Counted from the first letter of the stretch, positions 1-8,285 are shown. The stretch: 64,000 nt of DNA from Ardenticatenales bacterium (GCA_020634515.1 JACKBL010000005.1:405613-469612), one strand, 5' to 3'. Translations and numbers: made by a program. The notes: generated from the sequence alone by a model not told the origin.

Positions 1-3000
1 TGATTCGTTATTATCGTTGTCATCTTCTGGCTGGGCGTTCCGTTCTTGCCAATACGCGGCTTCCGCATCCAGATAGATGATCTCGCAAGTGTTTTTGAGT
101 AGATTTAACTGCTTGCCTCGCAAGGCGGCCATGTCAGCGCCCAAAACGTCAAAATAGATCGTGCCGACGAAGTAGTCAGCAAAAGCTTGCATGGCGGCAA
201 AACGGCGGTTCATTGCTTCGGCCGGGGTTTCGTCCCCGATTCGTCGGGACAAATGCCCATCAGCACTACCGCTAATAACCCGATCCATAAAACCGCGCAC
301 TTCGCCATAAACGACCTCAGTAAGGCTTTCTTGGTCCCCAAACAGCCTGGGATCAGCATCCAAGATAGCCCTGGACGCTACGGTAATGGGACGCAAATAG
401 CTATTGGAATTGCGCCGTTTGTGCCGATAAAACTGCCGGTATAGCTCCGTCAGGTGACGAGCATGGGACATACGAACACCTCCTTGATGGGGAAATAATT
501 CATCGAGAACTTCGATGTATTGTTGATACAAACGCGCATGGCCATAGGGAATGGACTCCTTTCCCTCAGTACGCTGCCACTTTTTCAGATAGGCTGCGGC
601 CCACAGGCTGTTACTGGAGAGGCTGCGGGCCAGCGGTGGGATAGCGTGCCAGCGATATTCACCCTTACTGAGCCGGGCATTGCCATCTAGATGAATCATG
701 TAGGTGACAATCAAACCACGTAATCGCAGCAGTAAACGGTCCAAAGGTAAGCGACCATATCCCACCACATCATTCACATAATGGTGGGGCGCGTCAAAAA
801 AAACAGTCTCGTCTAGTTCATCCGCTTCATGCAGCAAGGGAATGGGTGATTCGGTCGTTACCACTTTCACATCCAGAACCAAAGGCAAAATCAGCGCCAG
901 AAAAGCAGGATTGATCCACGCTTCAGCATCTTTGGCATTACGACCAGGGGGGATACCGAGGAAGAAGAGGGAGATGGGGTCATTCTCGGGAAAGTGTAGC
1001 CGGAACAGGCGGTCCTCTTGCGGCGGTTCAGGTGTTAGCATGAATTCCTGCAATCTTTGCAGCGTAGCAACATCCAACTTTATTCCATCCCTATCTTCCG
1101 TCAGCAATGCTTTGCGAATAGACGAAAAACTGAGATTTTTGAGGGTGTGATAAAGGTAATTGACTTGCACAGCCGTTTCTGGTGTAAAGAAATAGGCTGG
1201 ATAGAAGTACAGATAGCGGAATTTGCGCCCCTCAAAACGACCGCCAATGGAACCGCCACGATTCATCAGAATTTGCCGCAGCATCATTTCCATTTCGCAC
1301 AATTGACAGATGTTGCGAATGGCTTTTGTGCTATGCAAGGGCTGTTTGTTTGTATAAACCTGCGGAGCAAACAAAATACCGGGTTCGCGCTGCGGGTTAA
1401 TCGTGAAAGCGGAAGAACATAGCGAGCAAACGGTTGTTGCCTTGCGCCCTTTACGTTTCGCGCTCTGGTAGCGCAGTAGTTCGGCCTCGACAAGTTGATT
1501 GATATTGGTTTGCGCGGTATCCGCCGGACCAAAAGTGAGGGTTTGAGCGATGTAGTCGCGCAAATCATCCCACCCATCCGGTTGCGAACCGTTTTGTTGT
1601 TCGTTCTGAGCTTGTTCAACTCCCCCGGCTAACGATTCGGCCAACTTCTCCAACAAGGTTCGCCATTGCCGTGGGTCGCGGCCCCGTCCTTTATGTTGCG
1701 TGTAATAGGCAGCTGCGTAATACCAATGGTAGGGCGTGCCGCCAGTATTGGGAGCGTTTTGCAGAGCAACAAAGGTCGGCTGGATAGCAGCGATGTCTAA
1801 AGCTCTAAGCAGGATATCGGCAGCATTCAGGTCCGAAACAGCTGTTTGCGCAAGATTGGTGACAAAAGCGGCAAACTCAGCCAGTTGATCCACACGGGGG
1901 TCATTGCCGTCCAATTCATCCAAATTGAGGGGGACGTCAAGCCAACCTTTGCTGGTAATCTTTTCCAACCGCTGACTAAATACGGCTTTCTTTGTTTCCG
2001 GAATTTGCTTAAAGACGGCTCTGGCGGTCAGGCGAATCTGGTCGGGAATGGACAGGTGCAAATCATAATAGGGTGCGGCTTTTAATCCTTTGCCTGCTCG
2101 TGAAAAGCCAACAAATTGTGTTTTCAATCGCTTACCGCAAGCATCTCGGATGCGTTGAATCGTTGCTTCGGCTACGTCGCTTGCCTCAGGAAAGGGGGGA
2201 ATGGGGTGTTTTGCCAGATACACGGCACCGCTTGGTGCGTAAAGCAGCGGCACGCAATGTTCTGTTTGCAGCGCGGACATGGCCGCATTGTGGATGAAGT
2301 TAGTGAGTACGCCCCGGTTTTCGCTGGTGTGGTGATAGAGCAGGCGGGCGTCACCGCCGCTGAGGTTGTGAATCCGGTCTATAATTGAGTTGTGTGTTGC
2401 CAGGGCAATGGGGGTTTTGGCAATGTAGGCCAGGTAATCAGCCAACGTACAGAGGTCGGCGGCAAGTTCACGGGAACGGCCGTTTAATCGCACTTTGGGC
2501 AAGGCGCTCAGGTTTAACATGGTTCCCCAACGGCGTTGTGTATTCACGGCCAGGTAGATGATGTCATGCAGCCAGGTTTCCAACCCACCAATGGGTTCCA
2601 GAAATTTATCAAGGCCCAGGCGAGTGCCCCATTCACGGAAAATGTCCTCAAATGCCGGCAGATGTAAAGCTGGATTGGCGCTATCATGGCTGAGACCGCG
2701 CGCCGCCAATTCGGTTTGCATCTCCGGCAACTTGACCCAGTCGTGCATGGTGAAACCCGCGCAGAAGAGGTAATAAGTTGGTTCATCCCAGGCAAAAAAG
2801 CGGGGAGCATTCCATGCATTAAGCAAACGGGCCACATTGGCGGCGGGAAGCAACCCGTTGACCAGGTGGGCGCGCAGGCTCTGATCATGTCGATAGCGCG
2901 AGACTTCCTCTTCGCTTTTCCCCTCCGCCAGCCGCGCCGTAATGAATTCCTCACCTCCCTTCGCTGTCTTCAAGGCTAGATATTCTGATAGCTGTGGCGC

Positions 3001-3216
3001 AACGTGCGTTACGTAATCTTGCAGAACTCTGTCGTCAGGTGATGTTTTGAACACTGCCTGCCGCAACAGCCAGGAAAACAGAGGTTCTTCCGCTAAAGCA
3101 GGGTCAGTTTTCGTTTCAGTTATCTCTTCTTCATCATCAATGTCGTCTTCCAGTTCGTCATCCTGACTGGGCGGAAGATCAACAATAACGGAACCCGGTG
3201 TGCGTCTTTTGGGCAT
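1..3216 (-). CDS. cas10d: Type I-D CRISPR Cas10d (Csc3), 3' end outside window
   Basis: Open frame of 1072 codons that starts at 3216 and is still open at the left edge. It matches the large subunit of the type I-D Cascade complex, which carries the HD nuclease that Cas3 has in other type I systems. Seen: an N-terminal HD-type region with the pattern FTMHDW (H158-D159) and an upstream conserved histidine stretch around residues 115-125. A central zinc-binding pair, C597/C600 (VCSLC) and C637/C640 (ICQLC), is typical of Cas10 palm-zinc regions. The last visible codons are acidic (D/N/E-rich), so the end is probably near. The start is supported by GGAG 6 nt upstream. It begins 11 nt after the cas3' stop, so the two are co-transcribed. 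Family knowledge predicts csc2, csc1, cas6, cas4, cas1 and cas2 to the left. No GGDD cyclase motif was noticed, as expected for Cas10d. Confidence 0.9.
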   Translation of the reverse strand, partial: MPKRRTPGSVIVDLPPSQDDELEDDIDDEEEITETKTDPALAEEPLFSWLLRQAVFKTSPDDRVLQDYVTHVAPQLSEYLALKTAKGGEEFITARLAEGKSEEEVSRYRHDQSLRAHLVNGLLPAANVARLLNAWNAPRFFAWDEPTYYLFCAGFTMHDWVKLPEMQTELAARGLSHDSANPALHLPAFEDIFREWGTRLGLDKFLEPIGGLETWLHDIIYLAVNTQRRWGTMLNLSALPKVRLNGRSRELAADLCTLADYLAYIAKTPIALATHNSIIDRIHNLSGGDARLLYHHTSENRGVLTNFIHNAAMSALQTEHCVPLLYAPSGAVYLAKHPIPPFPEASDVAEATIQRIRDACGKRLKTQFVGFSRAGKGLKAAPYYDLHLSIPDQIRLTARAVFKQIPETKKAVFSQRLEKITSKGWLDVPLNLDELDGNDPRVDQLAEFAAFVTNLAQTAVSDLNAADILLRALDIAAIQPTFVALQNAPNTGGTPYHWYYAAAYYTQHKGRGRDPRQWRTLLEKLAESLAGGVEQAQNEQQNGSQPDGWDDLRDYIAQTLTFGPADTAQTNINQLVEAELLRYQSAKRKGRKATTVCSLCSSAFTINPQREPGILFAPQVYTNKQPLHSTKAIRNICQLCEMEMMLRQILMNRGGSIGGRFEGRKFRYLYFYPAYFFTPETAVQVNYLYHTLKNLSFSSIRKALLTEDRDGIKLDVATLQRLQEFMLTPEPPQEDRLFRLHFPENDPISLFFLGIPPGRNAKDAEAWINPAFLALILPLVLDVKVVTTESPIPLLHEADELDETVFFDAPHHYVNDVVGYGRLPLDRLLLRLRGLIVTYMIHLDGNARLSKGEYRWHAIPPLARSLSSNSLWAAAYLKKWQRTEGKESIPYGHARLYQQYIEVLDELFPHQGGVRMSHARHLTELYRQFYRHKRRNSNSYLRPITVASRAILDADPRLFGDQESLTEVVYGEVRGFMDRVISGSADGHLSRRIGDETPAEAMNRRFAAMQAFADYFVGTIYFDVLGADMAALRGKQLNLLKNTCEIIYLDAEAAYWQERNAQPEDDNDNNES

Positions 3217-3227
3217 ATCGTCTCCTT

Positions 3228-5324
3228 TTACGGGATAATCGCGCTGTTGCCGCCGCAATCAAAACGGCTGTGTTGCAGTGCAATACTCAATAACAAAGAC
3301 TGGCGGGCAAAGGCTATTGTGCCGGCACTTCCATCCAACAATGATTGAAAAGCGTGTAGCTCAAACATGGAGGGCAAGTACAACCGACGCTGCAAGTCCA
3401 ATGGATGTATCAGGCAAATCGTCACCACAAACCGACGTTTTTCAAGATACCGGTTAAGCTGGCCTGTCCAGTCTGCTCCCTCCACATCCAGCCGAATCTT
3501 AGTCAGAATTTGCGGCACGCCGAATTGGTCAGCCGACCAATCGAAAACACGGTGATTGAGAATGAACGAAAGGCGGCGACGTTCGCCGGCAAAGCCATGA
3601 AAGCGAAACCAACCGGCCAATTCATCCACGTCGAAAGGCAGTGCGCCATTAGTTAATTGCTGCGCCGCTTCGGTGAATTCTTCTTTCCCCAACCAGGTCA
3701 GATTGGCATTGGCCGCCAGGGTTACCAGGTTATATCGTTTGAGTTTGCTGTATTCTGTTTCGGTCTCGTCAAGAATGCCGCATTGCAGCGGACTGCCGCC
3801 GCGAAAACTTTGTGCTTCTTCGACCAGTGGTTTGTAAGTAGCCGACCATTCTTTATAGTCACGGACAGCCTGATTGATGTTAATGTTAAAAACTTCCCAA
3901 TAGAGCGATTTCAGATTTCGGCGCGTCTGGTTGTAAGTGTCGCGCACAGTGGGCCGACTTAGGGAGCGGTAAACATGCGCGCACTGGATACGGCCGTATT
4001 CCTGAGCGTAGCGAGCGAAGGTGTTATGGGATGGATATACATCACGAATTGCTATTGCCAGTTCCTCGCGGTTGTATGTGCCCCCGGAAGTCAATTTGGT
4101 CGGGAACAGCCTTTCCAAAATAAAGGGAGGGACAAGAGCATGAGCCTGATAGGTTGTGAAGCCATGTCCGCGGCCATCATTATCATGACGACCCAACCGC
4201 CCTAATCGCTGTAGAAACGTTCCAGCATCCCTGCTTTCAAATACCAGGAAATTGATCCGAAAATCCACGCCGACATCCACAGTTGAAGTCGCAATGAGCA
4301 AGTCTTTTTCTAGTGAGACTTCCTTAAGGTTGTCGCTGGTTAAACCGGTGTTTAGCGCCACTGAAAACCCTTTTGCGTTCATGAGCGGCGTCAGTTTTGC
4401 TTCCAAGCGATAGGCTGTTGCCACGCTATTCACAATAATAGCTCCCTTCGCCGCAGGTCGGTTTTCATGAAAGAAAGGTAGCAAAACATCTTGCCAATTG
4501 TTTTCCACCCATTCTTCGATGGGAGAATGGCTAAATGTGATGTCGGTAGCATGAATAATGCGGCGCCAAGAAGTGGGGTCTGGAAGTGTCGAAGTATGTT
4601 TATACTCTCCACTAACCTGTCTCACGTGGAATCCCGCCTTTTGTAGATAGTTCAATAGGAGTTCGTCAGGCGTTGCCGATAGAAAGAGAAACCGTTTCGG
4701 CTGATGTCCGCTAATCTCCCGCAACAGCAAAAGCGCGTTCACGACTGAAACTATCTGAGGTGTCGAGAAGATGTGGAACTCATCGAAAAGGAAGCGGTCA
4801 AAATTGCCGGCAATCTTTCGACCAAAGAGCCAGTCCGGGGCATCATCGCGGCATGTGTAAAAAAATTGCGCCAGGTAATGAAAAATGTCTGGGTTTGTGA
4901 GAATGACCTGATTGTTATCCGTGAGAAACTCAATAGCTTGCGATTTGCGCCGTAAGTTATCGGTAGCAATCTTTTCTTCCAAGCGGGCAGCAGTGATACG
5001 TTCATGTCGAAAACGTCCACCCCATCTCTGCTTGGTTTCTGGTAATTGCAATTCCTGGTCGCGGGCCAACTCGTTAGTAGGGTACATTGCCAACAATGGA
5101 ACGGAATGTAGCAAGGTAGGTAAATAAGCGGCAAGGCTCTTACCGTCTCCTGTCATGGCGGTATTGAACACAACGTCGCATTGCTGGTTCTGGGCTGCTA
5201 AATAGGTGTTCAATTGATGTGCGGAGAGTTGCCAAGATGCCGGCATTCTCTCTCGCACATCCATTGGTATCTCTGCTTCATTAGCCAATTTGGAATATAC
5301 CGGCAGCGTTGTAATACTAAACAT
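3228..5324 (-). CDS. cas3: Type I-D CRISPR helicase Cas3' (no HD domain)
   Basis: Superfamily 2 helicase of 698 residues that unwinds target DNA for the type I-D interference complex. Seen: Walker A TGDGKS (58-63), motif II DEFH (181-184), motif III SAT (216-218), then STVDVGVDF and the arginine-finger motif QRLGRLGRHD in the C-terminal half. There is no N-terminal HD nuclease, as expected for type I-D, where Cas10d carries it. The frame can be extended to a GTG at 5333, but AAGGA lies only 2 nt from that codon and 11 nt from the ATG at 5324, so 5324 is preferred. First gene of the minus-strand cas operon; cas10d follows after 11 nt. Four TGCCGGCA octamers lie in cas3'/cas10d (for example near 2653 and 5240), so the locus shares the genome's signature and is not a recent arrival. 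Confidence 0.9.
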   Translation of the reverse strand: MFSITTLPVYSKLANEAEIPMDVRERMPASWQLSAHQLNTYLAAQNQQCDVVFNTAMTGDGKSLAAYLPTLLHSVPLLAMYPTNELARDQELQLPETKQRWGGRFRHERITAARLEEKIATDNLRRKSQAIEFLTDNNQVILTNPDIFHYLAQFFYTCRDDAPDWLFGRKIAGNFDRFLFDEFHIFSTPQIVSVVNALLLLREISGHQPKRFLFLSATPDELLLNYLQKAGFHVRQVSGEYKHTSTLPDPTSWRRIIHATDITFSHSPIEEWVENNWQDVLLPFFHENRPAAKGAIIVNSVATAYRLEAKLTPLMNAKGFSVALNTGLTSDNLKEVSLEKDLLIATSTVDVGVDFRINFLVFESRDAGTFLQRLGRLGRHDNDGRGHGFTTYQAHALVPPFILERLFPTKLTSGGTYNREELAIAIRDVYPSHNTFARYAQEYGRIQCAHVYRSLSRPTVRDTYNQTRRNLKSLYWEVFNININQAVRDYKEWSATYKPLVEEAQSFRGGSPLQCGILDETETEYSKLKRYNLVTLAANANLTWLGKEEFTEAAQQLTNGALPFDVDELAGWFRFHGFAGERRRLSFILNHRVFDWSADQFGVPQILTKIRLDVEGADWTGQLNRYLEKRRFVVTICLIHPLDLQRRLYLPSMFELHAFQSLLDGSAGTIAFARQSLLLSIALQHSRFDCGGNSAIIP

Positions 5325-5570
5325 TCCGCACACGGTCCTTCTCAGAGACCTGACACGTTGTCTGCAGCACCATTCGCCAAGTCATTGTAGAGATAGCTCC
5401 GCCCTTCAGACACCAAACTTTTCCCGTCATTGATATCCTATCCTTGTTGCACCAGCTATTCAGTTCTCCCCTGAGCCGAACCCAGGAGACAACGCCATTA
5501 TACCGCCCACCTACCCCCATAAATGTGGGGGGATTCAAACTCAAACGCCAAACGCCCAAACACTTGCTGC

Positions 5571-5599
5571 TAGACATTCAAGGGCAAAGACCTTATAAT
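5571..5599 (+). promoter_or_regulatory. Strong sigma-70 promoter of small RNA A
   Basis: TAGACA (5571-5576) and a perfect TATAAT (5594-5599) are separated by 17 nt, which is close to consensus. It points along the plus strand into the structured element at 5606-5723, although all flanking protein genes are on the minus strand. The second copy of the element has a related promoter (CTAGAC conserved). The 240 bp from here to the cas3' start hold no gene that I recognise, only a short C5/G5 hairpin near 5512-5531. Confidence 0.7.
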
Positions 5600-5605
5600 A
5601 CTTAC

Positions 5606-5723
5606 AGACAATACGTTCCCCGCGTTGCGTCTAATGCCTGGTGACCTGTGCCTCCCTTCGGTATCCATTCCAAAGGTGTAAGCCAGGTAGTGCGGCGAAA
5701 GCCCCCCCAGGCTTTTTATTTTT
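5606..5723 (+). ncRNA. Candidate small RNA A (paralogue of B)
   Basis: Predicted transcript from the promoter at 5571-5599. A closing stem pairs GCCTGG (5636-5641) with CCAGGC (5707-5712) and runs straight into TTTTTATTTTT (5713-5723), a rho-independent terminator layout. Inside: ACCTG/CAGGT forms a second stem, GCGGCGAAAGCC forms a hairpin with a GAAA-type loop, and a short central hairpin may exist. Copy B at 6506-6625 keeps GGTGACCTG, CTCCC, GGTA, CCA and CAGGTAGTGCGGC, but its closing stem has a different sequence that still pairs, which is compensatory change. The U-tract overlaps the stop codon of the convergent gene that ends at 5716. It is not 5S rRNA, tRNA, SRP RNA or any riboswitch that I recognise. 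An alternative is a REP-like element, because GTAG precedes a hairpin, but that does not explain the promoter. Confidence 0.6.
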
Positions 5724-6177
5724 CTAGAACACCCCGTATCTCTCCCCAATCTATTATCTGATCAACTTCTCGTTGACCGCGTTGGACTTGCCAGGCAACC
5801 TGGTGAGCCATTGACGATTTGCCTATTTGTGCAAAATACAACTGATGCTTGGCTAATTGATAGCCATGCCGATAAATAAAGCGTAAAACCATCCCCTTAA
5901 TTTTGGCATCCTGACCCGTATACTCAACATCGACTTTGATATACGTCCCCTCCTTGCTAATCCATGACAGATGCGGCCTTAACAAGATGAACAAGCCAGC
6001 CGCGAAAAGTTGATAGCACGCCAAATCATGTGTCTTCCCCACGCTTTTCAAGTAAGCAAAAGCTTCTCGCTTCACATTCGCAGGAATCAGAATAGAACGG
6101 TAAAGTTCATCCGCCATGGCCAGGACCGTACTCTGCGCGGTTTGCTCCATCTTAATCGATTGATCTATTTCAAGCAT
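5716..6177 (-). CDS. Conserved-looking unknown protein between two small RNAs
   Basis: A 153-residue soluble protein without signal peptide or membrane segment. I do not recognise the family. The C-terminal half (about residues 78-135) has an alternating pattern, KVDVEYTGQDAKIKGMVLRF then QLYFAQIGKSSMAHQVAW, suggestive of a small alpha/beta nucleic-acid-handling fold, but that is a guess. No Shine-Dalgarno sequence is visible at 6177; a later ATG at residue 10 is possible. The stop codon (5716-5718) sits inside the terminator tract of small RNA A, which is transcribed toward it. Candidate hairpin RNA C starts divergently about 85 nt upstream of its start. Its place among three candidate RNAs next to cas3' makes an RNA-linked or CRISPR-linked role possible but unproven. 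Confidence 0.55.
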   Translation of the reverse strand: MLEIDQSIKMEQTAQSTVLAMADELYRSILIPANVKREAFAYLKSVGKTHDLACYQLFAAGLFILLRPHLSWISKEGTYIKVDVEYTGQDAKIKGMVLRFIYRHGYQLAKHQLYFAQIGKSSMAHQVAWQVQRGQREVDQIIDWGEIRGVLEK

Positions 6178-6261
6178 TTGGCTGCATTCTGCAAAGACTT
6201 CTTCCCACGAAGAAACTGTGGTATAGTGTTTGCAGAAAATAAATCGGGCAATCCGGTTTAC

Positions 6262-6335
6262 TCACCCCCAACGATAAGGTGACCTCTCTAGGGTGGCCTT
6301 CCTCAAACGAGGATAGTTGGGGGTGTTTTCTTGCC
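6262..6335 (+). ncRNA. Candidate hairpin RNA C
   Basis: A perfect 10-bp stem CACCCCCAAC (6263-6272) / GTTGGGGGTG (6316-6325) is followed by TTTTCTT. Within it are a small CCTC/GAGG hairpin (6301-6312) and an AAGG...CCTT stem containing GGTGACCT, a string also present in RNAs A and B. An extended -10 (TG-G-TATAGT, hexamer 6222-6227) lies upstream without a clear -35 box. It could be a free small RNA or a bidirectional terminator/attenuator for the divergent gene at 5716-6177. It is less certain than A and B because there is one copy and the promoter is weaker. Confidence 0.4.
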
Positions 6336-6471
6336 CGTGTATGACCAAAGTCCACAAATTTGCCTTGAACTGCTTCTAGCAGGCTGTCGGAAAAATCCGC
6401 CCGCTTTTCTTTCCTTCTTTCTTTTTCCGACAAACTGTCAGGTCAAATGATATACGACAAACATGAGCATC

Positions 6472-6499
6472 TAGACTTTTCCACGCAAACGCCTAAAAT
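6472..6499 (+). promoter_or_regulatory. Promoter of small RNA B
   Basis: TAGACT (6472-6477), a 16-nt spacer and TAAAAT (6494-6499). CTAGAC at the -35 region is shared with the promoter of RNA A, and the distance to the conserved GGTGACCTG block is similar, so promoter and RNA were duplicated together. Confidence 0.55.
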
Positions 6500-6505
6500 A
6501 AGTGT

Positions 6506-6625
6506 GACAGAAACGCCCTTGCGTTGTGTCATTAGACTTGGTGACCTGCGTTCTCCCCCTTGGTAGCCACTCCAGGGAAGTGGGACAGGTAGTGCGGCAA
6601 AAGCCGCCCCAAGTCTCTTTATTCC
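6506..6625 (+). ncRNA. Candidate small RNA B (paralogue of A)
   Basis: The closing stem AGACTTGG (6534-6541) / CCAAGTCT (6609-6616) is a perfect 8 bp and is followed by CTTTATT. Inside are ACCTG (6544-6548) with CAGGT (6586-6590), the hairpin GCGGCAAAAGCCGC (6594-6607) and CCACT/AGTGG (6568-6583). Compared with RNA A, the loops and inner motifs are conserved while the stem pairs differ but remain complementary (G/A loop change, stronger GCGGC/GCCGC stem). The 3' end overlaps the TAA stop of the convergent WYL gene (6619-6621), the same arrangement as RNA A with its neighbour. Transcription along plus is inferred from the promoter and the terminator. Confidence 0.6.
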
Positions 6626-7647
6626 CGATATACGTTCTCCAGCCCGGTCACCAATGCCCGCACCTCCCGCAGCAGTTCCGCGCCTCCCTCTACTACACAC
6701 TTATCCCCATAATAGAGTAAATTTCTCGCTACATCGAAAACGTCATACGTTTTGCCGGCAACCCGCACCCACCCATCCTCCAATTCCTCCAACCGGGGCG
6801 GGTCGATAAACTCCCGCCGTGGCAGCCCCGCGCCGGCGCGCGCCAGCGCGGGCGAGAGGCGATATACCACCTCCTTCGGCTTGCCCAGTGGCCGCACGCT
6901 CGACATCTTTTGTGGCAGCACCTTCACCGTTCCCGCTACCATAAAACTCAGGCGGTAGGTAATGTAATCCAGCGGCTCCCAGGCGCCAAGAGGACCGTCG
7001 TTCTGCCGGCAATAACCCCGCAGCCGCCAATGTCCTCGTTCACTAAAATAAAAGTCCCACGGCTCCACCACATGATGCCGGGGCCGTTGGTCATCACGGT
7101 AAAGGGAAACATAATCGAACTGCAAGAGTTGACGTGCGTTGTAGGCTTCCAGCACGCGCTCCCAAACATCCGGGGAAATGGGTTCGCTATCACGCAGGCG
7201 CAAATCCATGCCCGGCTGCAAGCCCCGCATTTTTTGATAGTGACGCTGACGAGATGCCGGCATCCACCCCACCAACACCTCCACCAACCGCCGCACCGGC
7301 TCCCAATGCGGCGTTTCCGGATGAAACGTATCCGTCAAAAACGCCAGCGTCTCCAACGCCGTATCCGGCAGATCCAGCAGTGGGCGCTCCCAATCCGTCA
7401 GCTCATACCCCTTGCTCCTGGCCACAAACCGCATTTTCACATGGAAATGCGCCCACAAACGACGCTTGTCCTCGTCAAACCGCTTTTGCAACTTCTCCCC
7501 CGTCGCATCCCCATACGCATCCGCCCCCTCCCACTCCCGCACCGCCGCCAGAAGCGCCTGCTTACTTGCCGGCCCCTGCTGCAACCGCCGCACCATCGCC
7601 AGGCAACGCCGCGCCACATGCCACGTACTCTCCCGCTGATTACTCAT
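6619..7647 (-). CDS. WYL-domain transcriptional regulator of the CRISPR region
   Basis: A 342-residue protein. The N-terminal ~60 residues are helical and DNA-binding-like, with a LQQGPASKQALLAAV segment. The WYL core lies at about residues 165-245 (LLQFDYVSLYRDD, then VEPWDFYFSERGHWRLRGYC) and is followed by a C-terminal WCX-like extension. WYL proteins are ligand- or nucleotide-sensing regulators; one, Sll7009 of Synechocystis, is known to repress a type I-D CRISPR locus, so a role here in controlling cas genes or the adjacent small RNAs is a reasonable inference. GGGAGG lies 4 nt before the ATG. The gene is convergent with small RNA B, whose terminator overlaps its stop codon. Confidence 0.8.
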   Translation of the reverse strand: MSNQRESTWHVARRCLAMVRRLQQGPASKQALLAAVREWEGADAYGDATGEKLQKRFDEDKRRLWAHFHVKMRFVARSKGYELTDWERPLLDLPDTALETLAFLTDTFHPETPHWEPVRRLVEVLVGWMPASRQRHYQKMRGLQPGMDLRLRDSEPISPDVWERVLEAYNARQLLQFDYVSLYRDDQRPRHHVVEPWDFYFSERGHWRLRGYCRQNDGPLGAWEPLDYITYRLSFMVAGTVKVLPQKMSSVRPLGKPKEVVYRLSPALARAGAGLPRREFIDPPRLEELEDGWVRVAGKTYDVFDVARNLLYYGDKCVVEGGAELLREVRALVTGLENVYRE

Positions 7648-7726
7648 TTACCCTCCCTACGGCCCCGACAATTCCCCATCACCCGGCGGGAGCGCCACGC
7701 CACCCAACAGCGCGACGCCCCCACCC

Positions 7727-7775
7727 CTCATACCTCATACCTCAAACCTCATACCTCAAACCTCATACCTCATAC
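7727..7775. repeat. Heptanucleotide tandem repeat CTCATAC x7
   Basis: Seven back-to-back 7-nt units, CTCATAC or CTCAAAC, directly downstream of the minus-strand gene ending at 7778 and upstream of the WYL gene. The same heptamer in reverse orientation (GAGGTAT x3) occurs at 26615-26635 just before an ABC ATPase gene. A unit length of 7 outside coding DNA points to slippage. Confidence 0.85.
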
Positions 7776-7777
7776 CT

Positions 7778-8191
7778 TCACCGACTCCACCCCCCCGGCA
7801 AACTGGCAACCCCGCCCACAATCAATAAAATCACGATCACGACCGTGATCAGGCTGTTGCGAAACTGGGCGGCATCATCACCTCGTTTGCGCCAGCCCGC
7901 CGTCGCATGTGCCACGACCGCCGCCAGTAGCATTGTGCCGGCATGTTCAATACGATACATCGGCCATTCACCACTCTGCACCCCCCAGGTAATTAACATA
8001 ACCAGCCCTAGCGTCACATTCAAATCAACCAGCCCCGCAAACGCCGACATCAAGCCACGATCCGCCGCCTGGAACGGCGTCCGGCGCGTCCAGCCAAGAG
8101 CGAACTTCACCATCGCCGCCACGGCCACGATCACGACCAGCCAGCGAATGATGGAATGAATACTAAGCAATGTTGTGAGTACGGTATCCAA
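7778..8191 (-). CDS. Small integral membrane protein, unknown function
   Basis: 137 residues with about four hydrophobic segments (roughly 10-30, 45-65, 80-100 and 112-132) and an Arg-rich C-terminal loop. I do not recognise the family; similar small four-helix membrane proteins of unknown role are common. The start is TTG at 8191, supported by AAGGAG 8 nt upstream; no ATG is better placed. The gene stands alone on the minus strand. Confidence 0.6.
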   Translation of the reverse strand: MDTVLTTLLSIHSIIRWLVVIVAVAAMVKFALGWTRRTPFQAADRGLMSAFAGLVDLNVTLGLVMLITWGVQSGEWPMYRIEHAGTMLLAAVVAHATAGWRKRGDDAAQFRNSLITVVIVILLIVGGVASLPGGWSR

Positions 8192-8228
8192 GTCTGTATC
8201 TCCTTTGGTAACGGCTAACTCCCTCGCG

Positions 8229-8285
8229 GGCAGAGCTTGTCGAAGTCCTTGTTGCCTTCGACAGACTCAGGCAACGGGCTGAGCC
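8229..8285. repeat. Dispersed palindromic repeat (CTTCGACA...GGCTCAG type)
   Basis: Copies of the words GAGCTTGTCGAAG and CTTCGACAGACTCAGGC in a 290-bp gap that otherwise holds no gene. The same words recur downstream of the carbonic anhydrase gene (9158-9236), so the gene is bracketed. They are typical of intergenic palindromic repeats in GC-rich bacteria. Confidence 0.55.

Noticed and set aside
5626..5720. 5S rRNA, because the closing stem starts TGCCTGG and ends CCAGGC
   Set aside because: Only about 78 nt between stem ends, and none of the internal 5S loops is present.
6170..6433. 87-codon minus-strand frame over hairpin RNA C
   Set aside because: Overlaps a perfect stem-loop and has no ribosome site or recognisable product.
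5626..6625. CRISPR repeat pair in the cas locus
   Set aside because: Only two copies 898 nt apart, about 90 nt long, with promoters and terminators; not a repeat-spacer array.
7134..8159. Long plus-strand frame of 341 codons, very Pro-rich
   Set aside because: Antisense to the WYL gene; composition is the mirror of codon bias and no domain is recognised.
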